Assembly: GCF_027579695.1 (NCBI RefSeq)
Contig: NC_083586.1
Coordinates: 2,718,501 to 2,782,500, forward strand
Length of the DNA stretch: 64,000 nucleotides
From: Neoarius graeffei
Lineage: Eukaryota > Chordata > Actinopteri > Siluriformes > Ariidae
Reading direction: 5' to 3'
Position 1 is the stretch's first letter; every line of letters starts with the position of its first letter. Made by a program: the position numbers and the translations under genes. This document shows, piece after piece, positions 10,201 through 20,712 of the stretch. The notes under the pieces are model-generated. The model searched no databases. It saw only the letters and a program-made list of their open reading frames with translations, and was not told the origin of the DNA.

Positions 10201-11805
10201 TCAGGCCTGTAACAGTCCTTTAACCTCAGCCAACTGGGCTTTCAAAGAATCCAGCTCTGAGCGGAACTTACCAGGTTGGTCTGAGTCACTGTGGCCTTGC
10301 CCTCGGTCTCTCCTGGCCTTCCCTTGCCGATTCTTCCACTCACCCTGGTGATGGCTCAGCAAGGGGTGGTTCAGACCAGCATTTCTCCAGGGGGGTCCCC
10401 CTTTTGGAGCTTCACCTCCTTCTAAAGCTAGCGGGGGGCTGTCTGCATCCTGGAGACTAAGGACCCTGGGTTCATCATCATTTCTGTCTGTGGTTTTGAC
10501 AATGGTCTCCCAGGTCATTTGGGCTAGTTGCCTAATTTTCCTCATCGAGTAGAAACCTTGTCGACACATCAGTGTGACTTGAGTCCGCACGCTTGGGTGG
10601 AGGTTATGTAAGAAGAGGGATTTGAAGCCTCTATCTTCTTCCAAGCCTGGTGCACTACTACCCTGGAAATAGGCAGTACGTAGCCGTCTATAATATTCAC
10701 GAGGCACCTCAGACCATTTCTGTTTAATTTGTATTGCACACAATGTCGCAGAGGTTTCATCCATGTACGGCGCATATTCTTCCCTCATGTAATTGCGAAG
10801 TTTCGAATAGCTATCGCGAACGTCTGGGGGTAGCGTCTCTAAAAAGGCACGAACGCTGCTACTGGAGGTCTTCCAGATCAGTTTAAGTTTCTCTCGCATT
10901 GTGGCTTTCGGCAGGTCCATCAGGCATCGGTCAATTTCTCGCAAATAATCATTTACATTTATTCTTTTATTGTCCGGATCGAATCGCTCAACATCTTTGG
11001 CAAGTAGGTCAATTTGCCGTATGCGGAGGGCTTGGTGCACGTCCTTGTGCAGCCTCCTTGGCTCTCCTGAGTACTCACTATCTGAGCTACTCTGGTATCG
11101 CTCCTGTTTCACACGAGATTCGTAGTCTGATTCATCCGAAGATGGATCAGGGATACTGTAGCGCACTGACCTGGGTGTGCTATGGGCCTGGGCTCGGGAT
11201 GAGCGCAGTATGGCTCCACCCTGGCTAAACGACGAAGGAGTCATGTAGCGAGTTGATGGAGTTTGGCGGGATGTCTGGTCCTCGACCAGGTAATCCATGG
11301 TGTCCGGTTCGGACGCCTCTTCCCACTCTGAGCTTCGGCGCATTGCTGGGGGTCTTTCACGCCCCTCGCGCCCTTCTTGGGGGGTCTGCTCCTTGGCAGC
11401 CCTCTTGGCAGCCTTTTCGGCTTTCTCTAGCCTTTTGGCACAATCATCAAGGGAGTTTTTCAAGAGCTCACGCTCCCTATATAAATCATTGTTATTGGCT
11501 GCCAGCTCGGCGTTGCTGGTGGTCAGCCTGTCAACCTCTCCGCAGAGGTATCTGATTTCTAAATCAGGACCTTGGAAGTGTAACAGGAATAGCCTACCTA
11601 GTGCCTCTTGGACACTAATAGTTGTCCTTTTTGGATCTCTCATATGTTGTATTGAGTTATCTATGTTATTTTGGCATTCACCCTTACTCATGTTCCTAAT
11701 GTTTGCTTTTTCAGAGGCAGAGCAGTGAATGAGGTCTGCAATGACATCAAAGAGAGACACGTCTTGAGCATTGTCTTCAGCCTCTGAGACACGAGGGGAT
11801 GCCAT
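10201..11805 (-). CDS. Retroviral-type Gag protein, 534 codons, uninterrupted
   Basis: A continuous frame with a clear start. Residues 1-80 form a helical region. Residues about 85-145 are a strongly predicted coiled coil with an alanine/lysine-rich heptad pattern. Residues about 145-260 are a Ser/Pro/acidic linker. Residues about 265-465 look like a capsid domain, with a DVERFDPDNKRINVNDYL start and helices through YMREEYAPYMDE. The C-terminus has another short coiled coil (LDSLKAQLAEVKGLL). No CCHC zinc knuckle and no protease follow. Gag would assemble particles and package RNA. An open frame of this length in a non-autonomous element suggests either youth or selection for the particle protein. 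The closest relatives cannot be named without a search. Confidence 0.8.
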   Translation of the reverse strand: MASPRVSEAEDNAQDVSLFDVIADLIHCSASEKANIRNMSKGECQNNIDNSIQHMRDPKRTTISVQEALGRLFLLHFQGPDLEIRYLCGEVDRLTTSNAELAANNNDLYRERELLKNSLDDCAKRLEKAEKAAKRAAKEQTPQEGREGRERPPAMRRSSEWEEASEPDTMDYLVEDQTSRQTPSTRYMTPSSFSQGGAILRSSRAQAHSTPRSVRYSIPDPSSDESDYESRVKQERYQSSSDSEYSGEPRRLHKDVHQALRIRQIDLLAKDVERFDPDNKRINVNDYLREIDRCLMDLPKATMREKLKLIWKTSSSSVRAFLETLPPDVRDSYSKLRNYMREEYAPYMDETSATLCAIQIKQKWSEVPREYYRRLRTAYFQGSSAPGLEEDRGFKSLFLHNLHPSVRTQVTLMCRQGFYSMRKIRQLAQMTWETIVKTTDRNDDEPRVLSLQDADSPPLALEGGEAPKGGPPWRNAGLNHPLLSHHQGEWKNRQGKARRDRGQGHSDSDQPGKFRSELDSLKAQLAEVKGLLQA

Positions 11806-12093
11806 TTTACTTAGGTTGGATATTAGGTAATCAATTAATCAATTAGTTAATTAATTAATTATTATTAATTAATATTAACTATGTCATTAATTAATCAATT
11901 AATAAATTTGTTTTTGTTTGGAGATGCTATCTCTTATCCTAAGTTATTAATAGGTTATTAGTATTTTGTGATATGGTTATCACGCTACTGTTAACTGTTT
12001 AACACACCTGGGGATATACCTTGGCAGTTGCTTAATCAAACTGATAATTTATCTGTTGTTGCAACAATATTCAAGAAGTCAACAAACCAATCT

Positions 12094-12110
12094 CCTCACA
12101 CGGGGCACCA
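12094..12110 (-). promoter_or_regulatory. Candidate tRNA primer-binding site
   Basis: On the minus strand the sequence 7 nt after the 5' LTR reads TGGTGCCCCGTGTGAGG. It starts with TGG, the complement of a tRNA CCA end, in the expected place. I do not assign a specific tRNA. Confidence 0.65.
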
Positions 12111-13244
12111 ATAAATATGTGGGTGCAATTGGTCTTAAGTGATCAGTCTCATTAAATCAGTCTCATTAAATCAGTCTCATTAAATCAGTCTCATTCATCA
12201 CCATTAATTTTGGTGTTTAATAATAAATTACCAAACAGCTAAATTATGGTATATTCCAAATTATTATGATCACTACCAATGCAGCAACAATGTATTACTT
12301 ACCATATTACATAGACACTACAGCCAGTAGTATTCATATACACTTGGGTGAAGGCAATTTGGAGCTCTTTGAGTTTGTGTGACTTCAAGTATACAGTAGC
12401 AAAAACAGACAGGCACAGTTTAACAGAATAATTGGATTTATTATAACAATGATACTAAATGGATAATAGCAGTTGAGTATATTATATACAAGGCATAAAC
12501 AGTGAGGTGTGTATGTATGTGTGTACGTGTGTGTGTGTGTATGAGAGGGAGGGAGAGCGAGTGTGTGTGTGTGTGTGTGTGTGTGTGTCAGGGATTGGAA
12601 TGTTATCTAAGGTTGGGGGAAGTGAATCACCTCGTGGTCTCTGGAGACAAAAGGAATCACCTCGTGGTCTAATGAGACAAAGGAATATGTCATGGTTGCT
12701 AATCCCACTAGCTTATAACATTACTAAATACACTGAAATCTTGATGAGGTCAAAATATGTGTAATAATGAAATTAAAGGTGTTAGAAAGGATAGAGAAAG
12801 AGCATGCAACAACCTATCTATTAAAACAACTGAGAGAACAATATAGAATAACAGTGATCAACTCAACACTCTGAGTGTCTACAGTGTGCACAATTAAACA
12901 GTTTCTGAGTTTAAATTCACACTACTCCATAAAGCTAATTCCTAAGACTAGGTTGCCCAAATGCCAGTCTTACTTCCAGTATCTTGCATCTATGCAAGAA
13001 TGCAGAGATATCCCGAAGTTTCGTGGAATTTTGGGTGCTCGCAGAGGTATACAGAAGCTCTTGGGTCGCTTCCGTGAAAGCGCAGAGGTTTCCTTGGTCC
13101 GAACTTCGTCGTTCGTGAGGAAAAGTCTCTGATCAAACAATGTGCACAGCGATTAAGTCAGAAGGAATCCGGTCACTTCTAACTTTTAATTAACTGCTTG
13201 GGCTGCAGTAGTAATGTTACTTATAATAAACAAATAAACCAGTT

Positions 13245-13812
13245 TGTTAGGGTTTGGTTTCGAACCTGGTTCGTTGGTATGATAATCCAGCAAACCCCCA
13301 CTAGGCCACCAGGGGGATGACTCAAATGCAGAGGCATGAGGCAGAAGTAGAAAAAGTATCAAAAAGGTTTATTTACAATATGTACAAAAAATATCCAAAA
13401 AGTAAAAATACAAAAACGCTCAGAAGATATAAGGGAAAAAATAAAAAATCCAAAAGTACAAAACAAAAGCCAAAAAAACAGAAAAGAAAAGGCAAAAATA
13501 CCAAAGCTCAGAAGATCCAAAAAACACAGTAACTACTAGGTCCAAAAGAAAAGCAAAATGCAAAATAAAGAACACGGTACAGAGGAAACTGGAGATAAAC
13601 ATAGCACAAAGACTCCGTGACAAGAGGACTGAACTCAGGGGTATAAATACACAAACTAAATTGAACACAGGTGAAGATAATCAGGACTAAACAGGCAATT
13701 AACACAAACACAAAACACAGGAACAGTGGCGGCCTCTAGAGGCCAAAATAAACATGACACGAAAAGGAAATAACAGCGGCCTCTAGAGGCCAAAACAGTC
13801 CTAGTCCTAACA
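13245..13812 (-). repeat. 3' LTR of chromovirus copy 1
   Basis: 568 bp, TG...CA. It contains a TATA-like box (minus strand TATTTATA) and the 11-nt ACGGAGTCTTT motif at 13608-13618. It is immediately preceded in element sense by a run of 23 G (13816-13838), which serves as the polypurine tract. Confidence 0.93.
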
Positions 13813-16800
13813 GGACCCCCCCCCCCCCCCCCCCCCCCAGGAGCGTCTCCTGACGTTCCCAGGGCGATCCGGATGGGCCGAATGGAAGTCCCGACACAGT
13901 TCTTTATCTAGGACATCCCGAGCAGGAACCCAGCAGCGCTCCTCAGGACCATAGCCCTCCCAGTCCACCAGATATTGCAACCTGCCGCAGACCTGGCAGG
14001 AGTCAAGCAGGCGATGCACAGTGAACACAGTCTGACCCTGGAAGATGCGGGGGGGTGGGGGGTTCCTAGGGGCAGGGGCATACGTAGACGTCAGTACGGG
14101 CCGCAACAGGGAAACATGGAAAGTGGGGTTGATCCTCAGAGTCCGGGGCAACTGGAGCTGGTAGGAGACAGGGTTCACCCTGCGCACCACCTTGAAGGGG
14201 CCAATGTAGCGAGGAGCAAGCTTGCGGTTCTCCACCCGCAGCGGAAGGTCCTTAGTGGACAGCCAAACCCACTGCCCAGGGCGGAAAGCGTGTGCAGGTC
14301 TTCTATGGCGGTTGGCCTGAGTCTGGTTGGTTCTGGAGGTCTGTATGAGGGTCTTCTTGACCTTGCTCCAGGTCTTGCGACACCGTCTCACATATTGGTT
14401 GACCGAGGGCACCCCCGCGTCCTCCTCCTGGTCCGGGAACAGAGGTGGCTGGAACCCGAATTGGCACTGGAATGGTGACAGCTTGGTGGCCGATGACTGC
14501 AGGGTGTTGTGGGCATACTCTGCCCATGGCAGCCAGGTGCTCCACAATGTCGGGTTATCTATAGCCAGGCCTCGCAGGGTGGTTTCCAGGTCCTGGTTGA
14601 GCCTCTCCGTCTGACCATTGGACTGTGGGTGAAACCCAGAGGAGAGGCTGGCAGTGGCTCCGATGACCTTGCAGAACCCGTGCCACACTCGGGAGGAGAA
14701 CTGGGGCCCTCGGTCTGAGATGATGTCCTGTGGAAGACCAAAGACTCGGAAGACATGATTAAACATAAGTTTCGCTGTTTCAAGAGCAGAGGGGAGTTTG
14801 CACAGTGGTATGAAGCGGCAGGCCTTGGAGAATCTGTCAACTATGACCAAAATGACCATGTTACCTTGTGACTCAGGGAGACCCATGATGAAGTCGACTG
14901 CCACGTGGGTCCAGGGACGCCGGGGAATGGTCAGAGGATGCAAGAGACCCTGGGGACACTGTCGTGGGTTCTTGGTTCTGGTGCAAACCTCACAGGACAG
15001 GACAAATGACCTTACTTCCTTCTCCATGTTAGGCCACCAGAAGCATCTTTTCAGGAAGTCCAGGGTCCTCCGAGCTCCCGGGTGGGCGGTGAGAGGGGAA
15101 GAGTGACCCCACTGGAGAACCTTGGCCCGGGCTTGATGTGGGACGTACAAGAGGCCCGGTGGCCCCGTCCCAGGACCGGGGTCCTGGCGTTGAGCTCGTC
15201 GGACAGCCTCCTCAATACCCCAGCAGACAGGGGCCACAATCCGGGACACAGGGATAATAGGCCCGACTTCATTCTCCCTGTTAGTGGCAGAGAACTGCCT
15301 GGACAGTGCGTCAGGTTTGGTGTTCTTGGAGCCGGGGTGGTAAGAGAGGGTGAAGTCAAACTGACTGAAAAACAGGGCCCACCTAGCCTGTCGAGGGTTC
15401 AGTCTCTTGGCTTGCTGGAGGTACTCCAGGTTCTTGTGGTCAGTCCAAACCAGGAATGGATGTTGTGCTCCCTCCAGCCAGTGCCTCCACTCCTCAAGGG
15501 CCAGTTTGACCGCTAGCAGTTCTCAATCCCCCACATCGTACCGGGACTCCACAGGACTCAGGCGGTGGGAGAAGTAAGCGCAGGGGTGCAGCTTTCCTTC
15601 CGAACATTGAGAGAGCACCGCGCCGACACCACTGTCCGAGGCGTCCACCTCCACGATGAATGGTTGGGAGGTGTCCGGGAGGACCAGAATGGGTGCTGTG
15701 CAGAAGCGGTCCTTGAGGTCTTTGAATGCCTTTTCCGCCTGAGGAGACCAGACATAAGATCCACCTGTCCCTTTGGTAAGGTCTGACATGGGTGCTGCTA
15801 CAGAACTGAAGTTCCTGATGAACTTGCGGTAGAAGTTAGCGAATCCTAAGAACCGCTGAACCTCCTTAATGGACTTGGGAGTAGGCCAGTCCCGGACGGC
15901 CAGGGTCTTGGCAGGGTCCATTTGGAGTTGGCCTGTCCATACAATAAATCCCAGAAAGGAGACCTCGGGAACATGAAATTCGCATTTCTGGGCCTTGGCG
16001 AACAGATTGTTCTGTAGCAGCCTCTGGAGAACCTGGCGGACATGGTGGCGGTGCTCCTGCACGGTCTTGGAAAAGATAAGGATGTCGTCGAGGTAGACAA
16101 AAACGTACAGGTTAATCATGTCCCTCAAGACGTCGTTGATTAGGGCCTGAAAAACAGCTGGTGCATTGGTGAGTCCGAAGGGCATCACCTGGTATTCGTA
16201 GTGCCCAGACGGGGTGTTAAAGGCAGTCTTCCACTCATCTCCCTGTCAGATACGGATGAGGTGGTATGCGTTCCGTAGGTCCAACTTGGTGAAGACGGTG
16301 GCGCCTTGGAGCAGGTCAAAAGCAGTGGACATCAGCGGAAGGGGATATCGGTTGCACACAGTGATCTTGTTCATGCCCCTGTAGTCAATACATGGTCGGA
16401 GCCCCCCATCTTTCTTGCCGACAAAGAAGAAGCCGGCACCAGCAGGTGAGGTGGAGGGTCGAATGAACCCAGAGACCAGGGCGTCTTTGAGGTATTCCTC
16501 CATGGCCTTGCATTCTGGCTGAGAGAGGGAAAACAGTCTGCCACGAGGAGGGGTAGTCCCAGGGAGCAAGTCGATGGCACAGTCGTAGGCCCGGTGCGGA
16601 GGAAGAACGGCGGCCCTGCTCTTGCTGAAGACCTCCTTGAGATCCCAGGACTCTGTGGGAACTTGAGATAACTCTGTGAGATCAGGGGGCTTGGCAGGAG
16701 ACACAGGAGAGCTAGAGAGCAGACAAGAGGCATGGCATGCAGGGCCCCATTCCACAACCTGGCTTGTTACCCAGTCTATGCGAGGGTTGTGGCGAGTAAG

Positions 16801-17232
16801 CCAAGGAAGGCCTAGAATAACTGGGAACTCAGGTGAAGGAATCAGGTGCAGGGATATTTCTTCCTTGTGACCTTGAGACTGGAGGAAGACTGGAGAAGTA
16901 ACTTGGGTGACTCTTCCATCACCTAACACTTGGCCATCGAGGGCAGACACAGACAGTGGGACTTCAAGAGGCGCAGTCGGAATATTGATGCTTTGGGCAA
17001 AGTGAATATCCATAAAGTTCCCAGCCACCCCTGAGTCTAACAAAGCTTGACAAGAGTGGACAGACTCACCCCAGGAGATGGAGACCAGGATGTAGATTCC
17101 TTGGCCAGGGAGTCCGGGAGAGAGGGTAGGCCCCGTCACAACCCTCCCTCGGCTGGATGGGGCGGTCCTTTTCCCAAGAGTTTGGGACATGATGCTCGGA
17201 AGTGACCAGGCTTGCCACAGTAGATGCAGCAC
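13813..17232 (-). pseudogene. Chromovirus pol (protease-RT-RNase H-integrase-chromodomain), two nonsense codons
   Basis: One frame runs from 17232 through the polypurine tract. The order of domains is: a retropepsin-type protease with LLDSG near 17040; RT with a YLDD box near 16084-16098; RNase H with VEVDASDSG near 15650; integrase with an HHCC zinc motif near 15000-15110 and DDE residues near 14893, 14715 and 14595; and a chromodomain with YLVDWEGYGPEE near 13925-13980. The frame is closed by TGA at 16246-16248 and at 15523-15525. The second chromovirus copy has CGA at both places, so both are CpG transitions. Pol overlaps the gag end by about 97 bp in the -1 frame, suggesting frameshift expression. 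The chromodomain would bind histone marks and direct integration. Confidence 0.93.
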
Positions 17233-18119
17233 TTGTCCCTCCTTCTGCGCTCCCTCTCAGATGCGGAGAGGCGAGTACGACCCACTTGCATGGGTTTTGG
17301 ACAGTCACTGAAGGAGGTAGACGGTCTCCAGGTAGGGAGGCTGGGGGGGCTTAAGGCTTGGTGGCGTTCTCTCATCCTGTTGTCCAGACGAATAGCATGT
17401 GAGATGAGGGTTTTGAGGTCACTTGGGCATCCAATAGAGGCCAGACCGTCCTTGATGGGGTCAGACAGACCATGGTGGAAGGCTGACACCAGGGCAGTCT
17501 CGTTCCATCCACTTACTGCTGCGAGTGTCCGGAACGAGATGGCGTAATCTGCGACGCTTCCTCCTTGCCGGATGGACATTAGCTTTCTGGCTGCATCGGT
17601 ACTGATGTCCGCCTGATCGAAGACCCGAAGCATCTCTTCAGAAAACAGCTGGAAATCAAGGCACTCAGGTCCCTGTCTTTGCCAGATAGCAGTAGCCCAG
17701 GCTCGCGCCTTACCAGCTAATAAGGTGATCACAAAGGCAATCTTGCGGCAATCCGTAGTGTAGGTGGTAGGCTGAAGCTCAAAGGTGAGTTGACACTGGG
17801 TAAGGAACTCTCGGCACTCACTGTGCTTGCCGTCATACCTCTGTGGTGCAGGAAGGCTGGGTTCGCGAGGTGAAGAAGGCAGCATGGCAGGAGGCACAGG
17901 AGCTGGAGCGGGATCAGGAGATGCAGGCAGAGATGTCAGCTGTGCCAGGGTTTTCCCAATTTGCTGAAGCAGTTCCTCGTGGCGAGCAAGGGCCTCACAT
18001 TGGCTGGTGAGCGTACGTCCATGAGCGTCCATGGTCGCTCCGAAGCGTGTCAAAGCTGCCGTAATTCTCTGAAGGTTGGCCGGGTAGACAGTTGAAGCAG
18101 CCTCTGCTGAGTCGGTCAT
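17136..18119 (-). CDS. Chromovirus Gag, copy 1, intact
   Basis: 327 codons starting one nucleotide after the self-priming site (ATG at 18117-18119). An N-terminal helical segment is followed by a Pro/Ala-rich linker and a capsid region from about residue 95 (PQRYDGKHSECREFL) to 225. A single zinc knuckle [14 protein letters not shown] (CX2CX4HX4C) lies near residue 298. Gag forms the particle and binds RNA through the knuckle. The length and architecture fit sushi-type elements. The homologous frame in the copy at 48032-53401 is broken. Confidence 0.93.
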   Translation of the reverse strand: MTDSAEAASTVYPANLQRITAALTRFGATMDAHGRTLTSQCEALARHEELLQQIGKTLAQLTSLPASPDPAPAPVPPAMLPSSPREPSLPAPQRYDGKHSECREFLTQCQLTFELQPTTYTTDCRKIAFVITLLAGKARAWATAIWQRQGPECLDFQLFSEEMLRVFDQADISTDAARKLMSIRQGGSVADYAISFRTLAAVSGWNETALVSAFHHGLSDPIKDGLASIGCPSDLKTLISHAIRLDNRMRERHQALSPPSLPTWRPSTSFSDCPKPMQVGRTRLSASERERRRRDKCCIYCGKPGHFRASCPKLLGKGPPHPAEGGL

Positions 18120-18120
18120 G

Positions 18121-18131
18121 ACAGAGTCTTT
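18121..18131 (-). promoter_or_regulatory. Self-priming primer-binding site, copy 1
   Basis: Minus strand AAAGACTCTGT begins 2 nt inside the 5' LTR end. It is complementary to ACGGAGTCTTT (18502-18512), with one G-U pair. That motif lies 25 nt downstream of the TATA box (18537-18544), where transcription should start. There is no TGG tRNA-type site here. Confidence 0.8.
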
Positions 18132-18132
18132 C

Positions 18133-18707
18133 TGTTAGGGTTTGGCTGGGATTCAAACCTGGTTCGTTGGTGTGATAATCCAGCAAACCCCCACTAGGCC
18201 ACGAGGGGAATGACTCAAATGCAGAGGCGTGAGGCAGAAGTAGAAAAAGTATCAAAAAGGTTTATTTACAATATGTACAAAAAATATCCAAAAAGTAAAA
18301 ATACAAAATCGCTCAGAAGATATAAGGGAAAAAAAAAAATCCAAAAGTACAAAACAAAAGCCAAAAAAACAGAAAAGAAAAGGCAAAAATACCAAAGCTC
18401 AGAAGATCCAAAAAACACAGTAACTACTAGGTCCAAAAGAAAAGCAAAATGCAAAATAAAGAACACAGTATAGAGGAAACTGGAGATAAACATAACAGCA
18501 CAAAGACTCCGTGACAAGAGGACTGAACTCAGGGGGTATAAATACACAAACTAAATTGAACACAGGTGAAGATAATCAGGACTAAACAGGCAATTAACAC
18601 AAACACAAAACACAGGAACAGTGGCAGCCTCTAGAGGCCAAAATAAACATGACACGAAAAGGAAATAACAGCGGCCTCTAGAGGCCAAAACAGTCCTAGT
18701 CCTAACA
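18133..18707 (-). repeat. 5' LTR of chromovirus copy 1
   Basis: 575 bp. TATA-like box at 18537-18544 and predicted RNA start near 18512, giving an R region that begins ACGGAGTCTTT. Highly similar to the 3' LTR of the same copy. Confidence 0.92.
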
Positions 18708-19124
18708 CAGTTGTAACTCAATATGAGTGAGATGGTGCAACTTAAGTACTCTTTTACCGTAGCCAGTGGTATATACGAAAGCGCGTTGAGTCTTCTTTTT
18801 CTTGTAAGGCAGACGTCTTGATTTTGGATGTTCTGATGAGCAGGTGTCTCTTTACGTGTATGTCCCTATGACACGGTCCACAGATGAAAGAGAACGAACT
18901 GAGGGTTTCCGGGTCAGTTATGGAGTCATGGAGGACGTGACGTAGGTGATCCCGCCCAGCCATGACATAGGTCATTGCGGAAGTTGGTTGATGGGATTTG
19001 TAGTTCTGGATGGGACGGTGGCTGTACCTACACCCCGAATAGAAAGATGGCCAAGAAGGCTTTTGTTTCCCCTTCACATGAGTGTTAGTGCTATTGATGC
19101 TGGTCGTTTGAGGTCAAGGCCTAT

Positions 19125-19190
19125 GTCACAGTGGCCTAATCGATGAGGCGCTGGACTCTTAAGCCAGTGTTTGTGCATCAAATTTGATGA
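19125..19190 (+). pseudogene. tRNA-Arg(CCT)-derived pseudogene
   Basis: AGTGGCCTAAT, GAGGCGCTGG and TTAAGCCAG match the D arm and anticodon arm of vertebrate tRNA-Arg(CCT). The anticodon position now reads CTT. The T arm has lost its GGTTCGA box and the acceptor stem does not pair, so it is not functional. Confidence 0.6.
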
Positions 19191-19819
19191 GAGAAAGGCT
19201 TTGTCCAGAGGCTTTTGAAATTCGCGATTGCATGTGTTTAGCAGAGAGGGGCAAGCAGATTTCCTCTAACACCAAAATTTCCAAGATCCCATTAATTGAG
19301 AGTACACACAAGGATGCAGCAGAAGCATGGCTGGTAATGATTGCTAAACAAGAGGAAGCAAATCAGTAGTAAAAATATGTCAGCCCATTTCACTCCAGAC
19401 AAATCCAGATGTTTCCAGTTTCTTTTCTTCTTCTGTCCCATGTCAATTTGCGCCACATATAGAAACTGTTACAGCCATAGAGACAGGTTCCTAGCACTTC
19501 ATCCGCCCCTGTCATTTGCCATCAGTCTTCTCATGTTGGACTTTTCAACATAACTTTCACGAATGCCTCATCGGCGACGATCCATGTCCCATTTGAAAAC
19601 ATTCACCCGTACAACTGGGTTTAGGAATGCCTCACCGGTGTTTGCATCATGCAACAGTCTTAGCTCATTGCACAAGTGCACGATGGACTTGTCAGGATTA
19701 CTCGAAATAATTTCTCTCAACCATTGCACGCTTAGTCCTGGGTCATCAATCTCAGGCAGCCCTGCTGTCATGACAGAATAGCCAAAGGGGCCCCACCAAT
19801 GGTGCCAGTTGTCCGCAAC
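19191..19819. other. Unassigned stretch with one unrecognised minus-strand frame
   Basis: A 67-codon minus-strand frame (19568-19771) contains LSVQWLREIISSNPDKSIVH and looks protein-like (mixed hydrophobic and charged residues, no low complexity). I cannot assign it. Nothing else is recognised. Confidence 0.3.
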
Positions 19820-20576
19820 CCTTCATTGGCTGTCCATCGCTAGCGCTGATGCCTGCTTCATTAGGATGCACAGAAACGCATGGGCCGCAAGGCCCGCACC
19901 AGAGGGACAGAGTCGTCCGCAGCAGTGGCATGAATGGCCTGGTTGAGGCGCTATGGAATGTCTAGTTTTATGAGCTCTGCTATACTCCCTTTGACACTTG
20001 TCTTCAATTTCAGACACTGAGCTTTAAACTTTGCTTCGCTATGTTGCTCTAACCGAGGCACCCCTTTCGCACGTCTGATCGATAATGACAGCATTCTTCA
20101 TGTTCCTCTTCCAAACATCTTTGTACCTCAGTTTCTGTCCTCCTTGTTTCTGTCAGCCTCTTTCCTAGGCTCAGTTCTCTGTAGAAAATGGCTTTGGGTA
20201 GTTGCGTGTCAAGCATCCGCCAGATGTGTCCAGCCCAACAATGTTGGGAGGCTGTGATAAGGGTTTCCACGCTTACTGTTTTGGCTCACCTGAGGACTTC
20301 TACATCTGGGACCTTGTCCTGCCATCTTATTTTGAGGATTTGATGCAGGTGTTGCAGTTGTAGCCTGGTCAGATACTTGAAGTGTTTACCGTAGAGCGTC
20401 ATACATTCGTTGGCGTAAAGCAGAGGTGATAAGACTGTAATGTTGCATACTTTCAACTTGCTGGTTCTCTTGATGTCATGGCGAGACCATAGTTGCTTTT
20501 GTAAAGCACCGAAGGCTTTGGTGGCAGCTTGAATCCAGCGGTCTACCTCCAAGTCTGATGAGTTGGTGTTGTGCAT
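19820..20576 (-). pseudogene. LINE ORF2 C-terminal fragment
   Basis: Minus-strand frames give the end of a non-LTR retrotransposon protein: WIQAATKAFGALQKQLWSRH, then VLSPLLYANECMTLY, then LQLQHLHQILKIRWQDKVP, then a WAGHIWRM block, ending with a zinc-finger-like CHCCGRLCPSGAGLAAH near 19890-19930. Stops and a frame change separate the blocks (at about 20270-20285 and 20020-20045). It is only the C-terminal end; RT is absent. Confidence 0.7.
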
Positions 20577-20712
20577 CTGCTTAATGCCTGTAATGTAATA
20601 TAATGGAATGTGATCTCAAAAACAAGTTTCTGCTTGCTGCATACATTTGACAAGGGCCAAAGGCTGTATCCAAGTGCATGGAAGAAGCCATGAGTTAAAC
20701 CCTGTAGAGCAT

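Larger units (their letters stand above)
13245..18707 (-). mobile_element. Sushi/Tf1-group chromovirus (Ty3/gypsy), copy 1
   Basis: A complete 5463-bp LTR retrotransposon starting TGTTAGG and ending CCTAACA. Its LTRs are at 13245-13812 and 18133-18707. The 5-bp target duplication is CAGTT (13240-13244 and 18708-18712), and removing the element rejoins the host LTR exactly. Gag lies in one frame and pol in the -1 frame. Pol contains protease, RT, RNase H, integrase and a C-terminal chromodomain. Two CGA-to-TGA stops interrupt pol; otherwise the copy is intact. Confidence 0.95.
8248..19032 (-). mobile_element. Gag-only LTR retroelement (retrovirus-like), with a nested chromovirus
   Basis: Two direct LTRs of about 1.44 kb (8248-9687, and 12118-13244 continued at 18713-19032) start TGTAGGTAC and end CACCCACA on the minus strand. 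They flank an internal region of about 2.4 kb. The 4-bp target duplication is CCCC (8244-8247 and 19033-19036). The internal region holds one long gag frame and no pol or env. A candidate primer-binding site lies next to the right LTR and a polypurine tract next to the left one. The right LTR was later split by the chromovirus at 13245-18707. The element must borrow reverse transcriptase and integrase from another element. Confidence 0.9.
12118..19032 (-). repeat. 5' LTR of the gag-only element, split by a chromovirus
   Basis: The LTR runs from 12118 to 13244 and resumes at 18713 to 19032. The inserted element and one CAGTT copy account for the gap. It carries GT runs near 12510-12588. It differs from the other LTR by scattered substitutions and microsatellite length. 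Confidence 0.9.

Noticed and set aside
13317-13532. Lys-rich frame (also 18210-18473) considered as a basic protein gene
   Set aside because: Lies entirely in the chromovirus LTR in an A-rich segment, opposite to element sense.
13975-14478. Plus-strand frame of 167 codons opposite pol (and similar frames at 48775, 49832, 15082)
   Set aside because: Antisense shadow of the chromovirus pol; no matching domain, and the same pattern recurs in both copies because the underlying coding sequence is shared.
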